Positions 1 through 6,824 of a stretch of DNA of 13,723 nucleotides are shown here, piece by piece. The notes beneath the pieces were generated by a model, which saw only the letters and a program-made list of their open reading frames with translations, was not told the DNA's origin and searched no databases. The translations under genes were made by a program, and so were the position numbers. Positions within the stretch are counted from its first letter, which is position 1. Each line of letters begins with the position of its first letter. This DNA comes from Lentisphaeria bacterium (GTDB lineage: Bacteria; Verrucomicrobiota; Lentisphaeria; Victivallales; UBA1829). Where the stretch lies: positions 1-13,723 of the forward strand of contig JAFVRL010000363.1 in the NCBI GenBank assembly GCA_017504325.1, read 5' to 3'.

Positions 1-7
1 TAATATA

Positions 8-29
8 TTGTGAAAACAGGTTTTGTCAA
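8..29. promoter_or_regulatory. candidate operator (imperfect inverted repeat over the -35 region)
   Basis: The arm TTGTGAAAAC (8-17) and the arm GTTTTGTCAA (20-29) are separated by AG. Eight of ten positions pair, giving TTG-nn-AAAAC / GTTTT-nn-CAA. The repeat covers the -35 box and most of the spacer, where a repressor would block RNA polymerase. The bound regulator cannot be named; a LacI-, GntR- or DeoR-type protein is possible. Confidence 0.45.
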
Positions 30-36
30 GTATAAT
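8..36 (+). promoter_or_regulatory. sigma-70-type promoter of the DUF4838/pseudopilin operon
   Basis: The -35 box TTGTGA (8-13) and a perfect -10 box TATAAT (31-36) are separated by exactly 17 nt. Transcription would start near position 43, about 50 nt before the first gene. The upstream half of the element is covered by an inverted repeat, so the promoter looks regulated. The boxes are read directly; promoter activity is inferred. Confidence 0.65.
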
Positions 37-93
37 ATAGTGTAAAGACGATAAAAAGAAAATTTTATAATAGCTGGAAAACAAGGAAAAATA

Positions 94-2358
94 ATGATGA
101 CAAAAATTCTGTTTGTTCTTTTATCCGTTATAACTGTTGCTGTGCTTTCTGCTGCGGAAGTAAAAATCGATCTTAACAATGTGGTTATTGTACGCAGAAA
201 TGCCCGGCAGAAAAATCTTGCCAATGATTTGAGAGCGCATCTGGAACTTATGGGCAGCTGTAAAATAAAAGTTGTTGCCCCCGGTAAAGTTCCCGCAGGA
301 AAATATGCGTTTTATTTGGGGATAGCTCCCAAAGGGATCAAAGGAGATTTCAAACCGGAAGAAGGCAGATACCTCATTACGGATAAGGCAGCGTATTTCT
401 ATGGGGACTCAGCAAAGGAACTGGGAGTCAGTCATGCGGTATATACCTTTCTGGAAGATTCTCTGGGGGTACGCTGGCCGGGGCTGGAAAATATTTCCCT
501 TGTTAAAAGAAATCCGGTCATTGTGAGCAAAGTGGAAGGAAAATACATACCGGAATTGAATCTGCGCAACATCCGCCGTCAGGGGATCTGGATGGCACGC
601 ATGAAAATGGGCAGACACGATCCCCCCATTTACGGTCATGCTTTTACGAAATGGTGGAAAAGATTCCATAAGACAAATCCGGATTATTTTGCTCTCAATT
701 ACGGCAGACGTTTTCCCACCAATCAGGGCAGGATTTTGGAGGATGCCGCCCAGAATGTACCGGGACATCTTGCTGAAATGATCGCATTGTGCGTCAGTAA
801 CGAAAAGGTGTGGGATCAGGTGGTTGCCGACTGGAGAAAAGCGGGGATGCCCCTGTATATCAATCTTTGTGAAAACGATGCTCCCGACAATCTTTCCTGC
901 CATTGTGAAAACTGTATGAAACTGGATGTGCTTACCCCTGCCCAGAAAAAGGATTGGACACACGCCCTTGCCGACCGGTATCTCGTTTTTGCCGGGGGGG
1001 TGCTTGAAAAGGCGAAAAAATACCGTAAAGATGTAAGAATCGCCATGTATGCCTACAATGCTTCCCAGAATGCTCCCAGAAGAGAGAAAGTTCCGGAGGA
1101 CGTGGTCATGGGGATCGTTCCCACCAACTATACCATGGATTCTCTTGCCGACTATGTCCTTTCCTGGAAGAAAATGGGACTCAAACACTTTTTCTACCGC
1201 CCCAACCGTCATACCTATTACAAAATGCTTGTGTTTCCTGCGGGTTTCCACAAACACTTTTTTGATGTGGCACAGTTTATGATAAAGCAGGGCGGGATCG
1301 GTTTTGATTACGGTTCCCCCACAAGTATCAATCCTTCCGTACAGCTTTCCGATTATTTTGTTGCCAAGGCGATGCAGGATCCCTCCAAGTCTTACGAATA
1401 CTGGATGAAACACTATCTGGAAGCCTACGGTCCTGCCGGAAAAGAGGTGGGAAATTATTTTGAATACTGGCGGAAAGAGGTATGGGAAAAACGCATTGAA
1501 AAAAATCTGAATAAAATTACTTCCATCGGCGGCTACTATAATTACGGCAGGGGCATGTGCCGTTCCCTGAAGGATTATTACAAAGAATCCGATTTTGTTA
1601 CCGCCGGAAATTATCTCAAGAAGGCATTGAATACTCCCGGACTCAATGATTTGCAGACTGCCCAGGTGAAAAGACTGCTTCATTTCCATGAACACAGTGT
1701 GCTTTTCTTCAATGCTGTGGCGAACAGAACCGATAAGGATTCCATTGCCCTTATGAAGTTCCGGGAGAAACACAATATCAAACTTCTGGATCCGGATGAA
1801 CAGTATTTCGGGGATGTGGCGGGATTGAAAAGAGTGAAAGACCTGAAAGATTTTGATCCCCCCTATCTGGCAACGGATATCCTCTGGAAATTCCGTCTTG
1901 ATCCGGAAGATAAGGGAATAAAGGAAAAATGGTATCAGGACGGCAGAAATATTCTTAAATGGAAACATTTTATGGCAACCAACGGCAACTGGGAAAAGCC
2001 CCATGCCAGTTATAAGCAGATCTCTCCGGAGATCCGGAAAATGGCGGCAAAGTATGACGGGATCGCCTGGTACGGTACAAGTATATCCATTCCTTCCGAC
2101 TGGTTCGGGAAAAGGGATATTTTCCTCTACTTCGGTGCTGTGGATGAAAGTTGTACTGTTTATGTAAACGGGGAAAAAGTCCATGAAAGACCCTTCAGGG
2201 AAAGAAAAGACTGGATGACACCTTTTACTGTGGATATTACCAAATATGTGAAAGGAAATTCCCGTACTCCCCAGATCATTATTGTGCGGGTACTGGACAG
2301 AGCCGGTGCCGGCGGGATCTGGAAACCGGTGAGACTTGTTTCAAAAATCAAAAAGTAA
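94..2358 (+). CDS. secreted DUF4838 domain-containing protein (first paralogue)
   Basis: This 754-residue protein is probably exported and probably acts on carbohydrates, but its reaction is unknown. Residues 1-21 form a signal peptide (MMTKIL, a hydrophobic core, then LSAA). Residues about 22-145 resemble the N-terminal domain of alpha-glucuronidase-like glycosidases and include LEDSLGVRWPG. The central DUF4838 region carries N257, D262, a C269-x-C271-x2-C274 cluster and RPNRH at 369-373. Residues about 650-750 look like a beta-sandwich sugar-binding domain similar to the GH2 N-terminal domain (YFGAVDES, VYVNGEKV, GGIWKPV). AAGGAA at 83-88 precedes two adjacent ATGs; 94 and 97 are both usable. 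It is the first gene of a three-gene operon, and the third gene is a paralogue with the same layout. Catalytic residues cannot be assigned. The family call is from recognised motifs and overall similarity. Confidence 0.85.
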   Translation: MMTKILFVLLSVITVAVLSAAEVKIDLNNVVIVRRNARQKNLANDLRAHLELMGSCKIKVVAPGKVPAGKYAFYLGIAPKGIKGDFKPEEGRYLITDKAAYFYGDSAKELGVSHAVYTFLEDSLGVRWPGLENISLVKRNPVIVSKVEGKYIPELNLRNIRRQGIWMARMKMGRHDPPIYGHAFTKWWKRFHKTNPDYFALNYGRRFPTNQGRILEDAAQNVPGHLAEMIALCVSNEKVWDQVVADWRKAGMPLYINLCENDAPDNLSCHCENCMKLDVLTPAQKKDWTHALADRYLVFAGGVLEKAKKYRKDVRIAMYAYNASQNAPRREKVPEDVVMGIVPTNYTMDSLADYVLSWKKMGLKHFFYRPNRHTYYKMLVFPAGFHKHFFDVAQFMIKQGGIGFDYGSPTSINPSVQLSDYFVAKAMQDPSKSYEYWMKHYLEAYGPAGKEVGNYFEYWRKEVWEKRIEKNLNKITSIGGYYNYGRGMCRSLKDYYKESDFVTAGNYLKKALNTPGLNDLQTAQVKRLLHFHEHSVLFFNAVANRTDKDSIALMKFREKHNIKLLDPDEQYFGDVAGLKRVKDLKDFDPPYLATDILWKFRLDPEDKGIKEKWYQDGRNILKWKHFMATNGNWEKPHASYKQISPEIRKMAAKYDGIAWYGTSISIPSDWFGKRDIFLYFGAVDESCTVYVNGEKVHERPFRERKDWMTPFTVDITKYVKGNSRTPQIIIVRVLDRAGAGGIWKPVRLVSKIKK

Positions 2359-2396
2359 GCAGAAAAAAATACAGTAAATGTAAAGGAGAGAACAAA

Positions 2397-3275
2397 ATGA
2401 AGTACCCGGAACAAAAAAATTTTACACTCATCGAATTGCTTGTGAGTGCAACTTGTCAAGTATGTGTTTTTCCGTTGTATAACCTCAAAAAAAATTATAA
2501 AAACTACACATCCTTCCGCCCGACAGGGCGCACTTCACGCTTTTTTTGCGGTTGCAAAAAAAGCTCTTCACACCTTCACACCTTCACTCAATCGGCGTTT
2601 ACGCTGATTGAACTGTTGGTGGTTATCGCCATTATTGCCATTCTTGCGGGGATGCTTCTGCCCACATTGAAACAGGCAAGGGAAACAGCAAGGAAAGTAG
2701 CCTGTACCAATCAGCTGAAGACAATCGGGACTTATACACAGTTGTATTGCAGTGATTTTTCCGATTATATCCCTTATGTTATCGCCAACGCTGAAACTAA
2801 AAACTGGGCTACATACGATACGACTAATGGCTGGATCTCCGGGATCCCCTATATGGTGGGCTATGGCTGGCAGTCTTATCCTGCAAGCGATAAGAAATCC
2901 TCGACTTCCATTTACAAATGTCCCGCCCAGACTTATGCCGGTCAAGGCAGCAATATTCCGAAATGGCAGGAAGACTACTATGCCCGCCTTTCCTACGGCT
3001 GGAACCGTTATTACAATTCCGGGTACAATAAAAAACACGTCCGTATAACAGAGATCAAAAAAACTTCCCAAATCTTTTACCTTATCGAAACCCGTCGTCT
3101 GGAAACTGGTAAAGAACAGTATGTGTGGGAAGCCATTGAAAATGCCCGTCCCTGGCCCTATATTTACGGACAGCGGCACAATGGAAAAGGTAATCTTGCT
3201 TTCTGGGATGGTCATGTAAGCAGTTGGAAAGGGACCGATCCCCAGAAAGCCAAAGCTGCCCTCTGGAAAGATTAA
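2397..3275 (+). CDS. pseudopilin-like H-X9-DG protein with a duplicated prepilin motif
   Basis: A 292-residue type II secretion/type IV pilin-like protein, probably held in the cytoplasmic membrane by its N-terminal helix after prepilin peptidase cleavage. FTLIELLV occurs twice, at residues 9-16 and 68-75. Only the second continues into a long hydrophobic helix (VIAIIAILAGMLLP) and has Ala at -1 (A67), so cleavage should fall between A67 and F68. The first has Asn at -1 and is followed by a polar segment. The C-terminal domain ends with H261-X9-D271-G272, the processing-associated H-X9-DG motif common in Lentisphaerota and Planctomycetota. AGGAGA (2384-2389) lies 7 nt before the ATG, so the whole fusion should be translated, giving an unusually long 67-residue leader. 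It lies 38 nt after one DUF4838 gene and just before another. The exact role (secretion pseudopilin or surface adhesin) is not determined. Confidence 0.85.
   Translation: MKYPEQKNFTLIELLVSATCQVCVFPLYNLKKNYKNYTSFRPTGRTSRFFCGCKKSSSHLHTFTQSAFTLIELLVVIAIIAILAGMLLPTLKQARETARKVACTNQLKTIGTYTQLYCSDFSDYIPYVIANAETKNWATYDTTNGWISGIPYMVGYGWQSYPASDKKSSTSIYKCPAQTYAGQGSNIPKWQEDYYARLSYGWNRYYNSGYNKKHVRITEIKKTSQIFYLIETRRLETGKEQYVWEAIENARPWPYIYGQRHNGKGNLAFWDGHVSSWKGTDPQKAKAALWKD
2445..2597 (+). other. 51-codon in-frame insert with two hairpins inside the pseudopilin leader
   Basis: The segment between the two FTLIELLV motifs encodes residues 17-67, rich in Cys, Ser, Thr, Lys and Arg and unlike a pilin helix. 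At DNA level it holds a 5-bp hairpin (CGCCC at 2517-2521, GGGCG at 2526-2530, loop GACA). It also holds a perfect 11-bp hairpin (2539-2564). Near its end the octamer TTCACACC is repeated head to tail. It stays open in the pilin frame. This looks like a small repeat element placed in a pilin gene; that origin is inference. Confidence 0.5.
2539..2564. repeat. perfect 11-bp inverted repeat with a 4-nt loop inside the coding region
   Basis: The arm GCTTTTTTTGC (2539-2549), the loop GGTT (2550-2553) and the exact reverse complement of the arm (2554-2564) form a perfect stem-loop. It translates as part of the leader (T-R-F-F-C-G-C-K-K). No T-run follows directly, so it is not a standard terminator on either strand. 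Confidence 0.8.
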
Positions 3276-3295
3276 GTTCAGTATAAATGAAATAC

Positions 3296-3301
3296 AAAGG
3301 A
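3296..3301 (+). promoter_or_regulatory. ribosome binding site that decides the start of the second DUF4838 gene
   Basis: AAAGGA lies 9 nt before the ATG at 3311 and only 3 nt before the ATG at 3305. It is downstream of the in-frame ATG at 3287, which has no ribosome binding site in range. The start at 3311 is therefore preferred. Confidence 0.5.
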
Positions 3302-3310
3302 AAAATGAAA

Positions 3311-5629
3311 ATGAAAATCTTTTTGAGTCTGTTTCTTGCCGCAGCTTCTTTTGTGCTTGCCGCTGCCGGAATCGTCATCAAGCCGCAGGAAGTGGCGATC
3401 ATTTACAAAGACGGCAAAGGCAATAAAAATGCTGCTGAAGATCTGAAAAGACATCTGGAATTGATCACATCTGAAAAAGTGGTCATCGCTTCTGAAAAGA
3501 AGATCCCCGCAGGGAAAAAGTATCTTATGAAAATTGGTTTCCTTCCTCCGGGAGTCAATAAAAAGTTTTCTTCACAGGAATCTCATTATCTTATCACGCC
3601 TGAAGCTGCCTATTTCTACGGCGGGAAAGACGGGGGAAGTTCCTTTGCTGTATATGACTTTCTGGAAGACAGTCTGAATGTGAGATGGCCCTCCGGAAGC
3701 GATATATATGCTCCGGAACAAAATCCCCTCAAAATATCTGTTCTCAAAGGGGACTGGTACCCGAAATTCACTTTGCGTCACTTGCGTTCTTTCGGTAAAA
3801 GCAAAAATGCTTCTGAACAGATCTTATGGAAACGCCGTCTGCGGGATTTCTGGGGATCCGACTGGAACTTCGGCCCCGGAGATGCCTATTATGCAAAATG
3901 GTGGAAGAAATACGGTAAAGATCATCCGGAATACTTTGCCATGAATATCAATGGTGTGAGAGGCCCTTCCCCCAACCGTGTCCGGGGGATCGTGGATAAA
4001 GGCAATATTGCCGCTTATGCCGGAAAAGACCTTCTGGTCGCCTTCTGCTGTACCAGCGAACCCTATCTGGATGCCGTCATTGCCCAGTGGGTAAAGATCG
4101 GCAAACCCCAATGGCTGAACTTCTGCCAGCCTGATGTGATGGATTATGAGGCCTGTTATTGCGAAAATTGTAAAGCCCTTGACGCTTATCCGGTGAAAAA
4201 GGGTGAGAAATTTTCCGGCAACCGCCTCTCCGACCGTTATGTATATATGCTCAACAAACTGTATGAAAAGGCAGTAAAGATCCGGCCGGATGTCAAGATC
4301 ATGAGCGAGATCTACAACTTCTCCCAGGAGCCTCCCGTAAAAATCAAAGTTGCCGGACCTGTAAACTCCTGTTTCTCCCTTGTCCCCACCGATTTTACTC
4401 TGAAAGGGATCGATGCTCTTGTTGACGGCTGGAAAAAAGCGGGAATGGAATTTTTCTACCACAGACCCAACCGTCACGGCTATTTCATCACTCTTATGCC
4501 CTGCGGTTATGAAGAACACTTCTTCAAGATCCTTCAGAAAATGGTGAAAGAAGGTACTGCCGGATTCGATTATGACTGTGCCGGATATTTCCTCCATAAC
4601 GGGCAGTGGTTCTCCGATTATATCCTCCTCAAAAGTATGCAGGAACCGGAGAAAGATTTTGCCTATTGGGAAAACCATTATATGCAGGCATTTGCTCCTG
4701 CCAATGAAGAGATCCGTTCCTATTATGCCTACTGGAGAAATGAGGTCTGGAACAAGCGTCTTGCCGCAAAAGTCGGCGAACTTCAGACCAAAGGCGGCTA
4801 TTTCAACTTCGGCCGCGGTCTTGCGGAAAGACTGGGAGCCTACTATAAAATACAGGATTTTGCCAATGCGGAAAAATTCCTGAAAAAAGCTCTGGCAAGA
4901 AAAGACCTTCCATCTGATGTGAGAAAACGCATTGAAAAACTTGTCATCGACAATGAACACAGCCGTCTTACCTTCCTTGCCATTACGAAAAAGAGCGATA
5001 CAAACTCCATCACTCTGCGGAAGTTCAGAGAGAAACACAACTACGAACTCTTCCCCTGGGCGGAACAGTACTGGGGCGATGTCTGCGGATTGAAAAAAGT
5101 GGATAATCTCAAGGAATTTGATCCCCCCTTCAAACGCACCCCCTGGTACTGGTTCTTCAAACTGGACCCCAATGATGTGGGCATGAAAGAAGAGTGGTAC
5201 AAGGATGATTTCCGCAAGATCGTGAAATGGGGCGCATTGATGGCGACCAACAACTTCTGGGAAACACCCTATAAACACTATAAAAATATTTCACAGGAGA
5301 TCCGGAAAAAGACTGCCAATTATGACGGGATCGCCTGGTATGCCGCCGCACTGGAAAAATTCCCGCTGGATTGGAAGGGAAGAAGAGTCTATCTCTACTT
5401 CGGTGCTGTGGATGAAAGCTGCTGGGTTTATGTAAATGGTAAAAAAGCAGGGGAACATCTCTTCAAAAACAGAGATGACTGGAGAACACCTTTTGCCATT
5501 GATATTACCGATTGCATCAACTGGAAAGCCTCCACGCAGATCGTCACAGTCCGTGTGGAAGATAAAAGCGGAAGCGGCGGGATCTGGAAAGATGTGATGC
5601 TGGTTTCCAAACTGCCGGGAAAAAAATAA
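3311..5629 (+). CDS. secreted DUF4838 domain-containing protein (second paralogue)
   Basis: A paralogue of the protein at 94-2358 with the same three-part layout; 772 residues from the preferred ATG at 3311. In-frame ATGs at 3287 and 3305 would add 8 or 2 residues. A signal peptide spans residues 1 to about 19 (MKIFLSLFLAAASFVLAAAG). The glucuronidase-like N-terminal domain has LEDSLNVRWPSG. The DUF4838 region keeps the C282-x-C284-x2-C287 cluster and RPNRH at 385-389. A beta-sandwich domain from about 667 to 768 carries YFGAVDES, VYVNGKK and GGIWKDV. A 26-nt stretch at 5393-5418 is identical to 2125-2150 in the first paralogue. The gene starts 35 nt after the pseudopilin stop and is the last of the operon. 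Likely periplasmic or surface carbohydrate-active or carbohydrate-binding; no reaction can be assigned. The paralogues differ throughout, so they may handle related but different substrates. Confidence 0.85.
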   Translation: MKIFLSLFLAAASFVLAAAGIVIKPQEVAIIYKDGKGNKNAAEDLKRHLELITSEKVVIASEKKIPAGKKYLMKIGFLPPGVNKKFSSQESHYLITPEAAYFYGGKDGGSSFAVYDFLEDSLNVRWPSGSDIYAPEQNPLKISVLKGDWYPKFTLRHLRSFGKSKNASEQILWKRRLRDFWGSDWNFGPGDAYYAKWWKKYGKDHPEYFAMNINGVRGPSPNRVRGIVDKGNIAAYAGKDLLVAFCCTSEPYLDAVIAQWVKIGKPQWLNFCQPDVMDYEACYCENCKALDAYPVKKGEKFSGNRLSDRYVYMLNKLYEKAVKIRPDVKIMSEIYNFSQEPPVKIKVAGPVNSCFSLVPTDFTLKGIDALVDGWKKAGMEFFYHRPNRHGYFITLMPCGYEEHFFKILQKMVKEGTAGFDYDCAGYFLHNGQWFSDYILLKSMQEPEKDFAYWENHYMQAFAPANEEIRSYYAYWRNEVWNKRLAAKVGELQTKGGYFNFGRGLAERLGAYYKIQDFANAEKFLKKALARKDLPSDVRKRIEKLVIDNEHSRLTFLAITKKSDTNSITLRKFREKHNYELFPWAEQYWGDVCGLKKVDNLKEFDPPFKRTPWYWFFKLDPNDVGMKEEWYKDDFRKIVKWGALMATNNFWETPYKHYKNISQEIRKKTANYDGIAWYAAALEKFPLDWKGRRVYLYFGAVDESCWVYVNGKKAGEHLFKNRDDWRTPFAIDITDCINWKASTQIVTVRVEDKSGSGGIWKDVMLVSKLPGKK

Positions 5630-5648
5630 ACTTTTTCACTTTCTCTGT

Positions 5649-5674
5649 CCGTCCGGCAAAATAAAGCCGGACGG
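5649..5674 (+). terminator. stem-loop downstream of the DUF4838 operon
   Basis: CCGTCCGGC (5649-5657) pairs perfectly with GCCGGACGG (5666-5674) across an 8-nt A/T loop, 20 nt after the stop of the second DUF4838 gene. No T-run follows on either strand. It is therefore either a weak or Rho-assisted terminator or a 3' stabilising hairpin. Confidence 0.5.
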
Positions 5675-5744
5675 GAATAAAGGGAAGACAGGGGGAAAGA
5701 CAAGGCGGAATATCTCCGGAAATACTGTTTTTCCTGCCGCAGAC

Positions 5745-5796
5745 AACAAAAGGCTGTTGTCCAAACCTGAAAACAGGCAGACAACAGCCTTTTGTT
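5745..5796. terminator. bidirectional intrinsic terminator between convergent operons
   Basis: A perfect 17-bp inverted repeat: AACAAAAGGCTGTTGTC (5745-5761) and its reverse complement (5780-5796). The loop holds a second small stem, CCTG (5766-5769) with CAGG (5774-5777) around AAAA. The stem ends in AAAA on one side and TTTTGTT on the other, so it can work on both strands. It lies 18 nt past the stop of the minus-strand HTH gene and also backs up the plus-strand operon. Confidence 0.85.
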
Positions 5797-5813
5797 ATGT
5801 TGTAAAGGAAAGA

Positions 5814-6299
5814 TTATTTTGCTTTTTTCTCCTGGAGAGCAATACGGACAACGGCAAGGCGTTCACGCAATTCTTTCCGGGGCAGCGCTCTGATCTCTGC
5901 AAGTTTTTCCTGCTGTGCCTGACGGGGAACATTTTTCCCCAGTTCCCAGTGACTTACAGAAAACATATTGACTCCCACCATTTCGGCAAGCTCCGCCTGG
6001 GAAAGATGAAGGCGTTTACGCAGACGGATGATCTTCTTACCGTAAAAACGGGGCTTCTTTTCTTTCTGCCCGGCTTCGGCATCACATTTCACATCCGCCT
6101 TTCCTTCCTCTTTACAGACTGTATCTGCTGCAACAGGAACAGAAGATTTCTTTTCGGCAGCAGCAAGCAAACGTTCCAGCGATGCTACTTTGCGTTTCAA
6201 TTCGCCGATCATTTTGATCAGAGGGGCATTCGCCAGTTTGACCTCTTTCCTGGCAAGTCTCCTGATCTCTTCCTGCAATACTGATTTTACATCCGGCAT
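5814..6299 (-). CDS. Xre-family helix-turn-helix protein with a charged helical N-terminus
   Basis: A 161-residue small DNA-binding protein. Residues 1-50 are rich in Lys, Arg and Leu and look helical or coiled-coil (EEIRRLARKEVKLA, then IGELKRKVASLERLLAAAEKK). A linker of about 40 residues follows. Residues about 88-123 are a Cro/CI-type helix-turn-helix (IRLRKRLHLSQAELAEMVGV, then SVSHWELGKNVPR). A basic, Leu-rich tail ends the protein. AAGGAGG at 6306-6312, just before the ATG, makes the start secure. It is the last gene of the minus-strand DeoR/thioesterase group and stops 18 nt before a strong terminator. A TATAAT on this strand (6353-6358) could be a -10 box for a private promoter, but no good -35 is visible. 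Its target is unknown; it could be a transcription factor or a chromosome-associated protein. Confidence 0.8.
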   Translation of the reverse strand: MPDVKSVLQEEIRRLARKEVKLANAPLIKMIGELKRKVASLERLLAAAEKKSSVPVAADTVCKEEGKADVKCDAEAGQKEKKPRFYGKKIIRLRKRLHLSQAELAEMVGVNMFSVSHWELGKNVPRQAQQEKLAEIRALPRKELRERLAVVRIALQEKKAK

Positions 6300-6365
6300 A
6301 ACAAACCTCCTTTTTTCATTTTTGTTTTCAATCTGTTTCCGGTATTTCTTACATTATATCTTTTT

Positions 6366-6824
6366 TCAAATAACGGATTCCCCTTCAAACAGGAAACCAT
6401 TGATCATCATTTTAGCAACCATTTTCCCCTGATCATTACAGACAGTCACATCAAAAAGACAAGTCCTTTTTCCGCAATTTACCGCTTTTGCCTCTGCAAT
6501 CAGTCTGCTTCCCGTACCGGGACGCATATAGGTGATGGATGCGTTCATAGCGGTCGCCCGCGGTCCATAGGAATTGGACCCTCCGGCAAAGGCAAAATCC
6601 GCAAGGGTGAAGATGGCTCCCCCCTGAACTACATTTGCCCCGTTGAGATGGCGTTTTTCCAAATCCATCACCGCTTTGGCATACCCGGGAGCGATTTCCA
6701 CGATTTCAGCTCCGATATAAGCGGCAAATATATCATTCTTATTCAGAAATTCTTTCAAACGCTCAAGGCGTTCTTCCTTTGTTTCCATTGTGTTTTCTCC
6801 GTTGAGTGTTTCCGGTTCAGTCAT
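6366..6824 (-). CDS. PaaI-family hotdog thioesterase
   Basis: A 152-residue hotdog-fold acyl-CoA thioesterase-like enzyme, of normal length for the family. The core HLNGANVVQGGAIFTLAD spans residues 59-76. D76 is the expected catalytic Asp in the G-G-x2-F-x-L-A-D motif. The usual His of the HGG motif is Gln here (Q67). SITYMRPGTG and the C-terminal strands match the fold. The acyl substrate is unknown. The ATG at 6824 overlaps the end of the DeoR gene (ATGACTGA), so translation is probably coupled to it. A second in-frame ATG 12 codons later has its own GGAG, so a shorter 140-residue form is possible. It was probably transcribed with deoR; the next gene downstream begins 66 nt later. Confidence 0.88.
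   Translation of the reverse strand: MTEPETLNGENTMETKEERLERLKEFLNKNDIFAAYIGAEIVEIAPGYAKAVMDLEKRHLNGANVVQGGAIFTLADFAFAGGSNSYGPRATAMNASITYMRPGTGSRLIAEAKAVNCGKRTCLFDVTVCNDQGKMVAKMMINGFLFEGESVI

Larger units (their letters stand above)
2421..2621 (+). repeat. two diverged copies of the FTLIELLV coding motif flanking an insert
   Basis: Copy 1 (2421-2444) and copy 2 (2598-2621) both encode FTLIELLV but agree at only about 18 of 24 bases, and every change is synonymous. The offset is 177 nt (59 codons), so the frame is kept. The silent divergence argues against a very recent tandem duplication and for selection on the peptide or an old insertion. Confidence 0.8.

Noticed and set aside
409..2184. 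Long minus-strand open frame of 591 codons opposite the first DUF4838 gene
   Set aside because: The plus-strand frame has a ribosome binding site, signal peptide and family motifs; the antisense translation has none.
2453..2463. TTGTCAAGTAT shared with the promoter region at 23-33
   Set aside because: An 11-nt match within 13.7 kb is expected by chance, and the copy inside the pilin gene has no matching second arm of the operator.
3824..5278. Long minus-strand open frame of 484 codons opposite the second DUF4838 gene
   Set aside because: It mirrors the previous case and follows from the codon use of the paralogue; no start signal or domain is visible.
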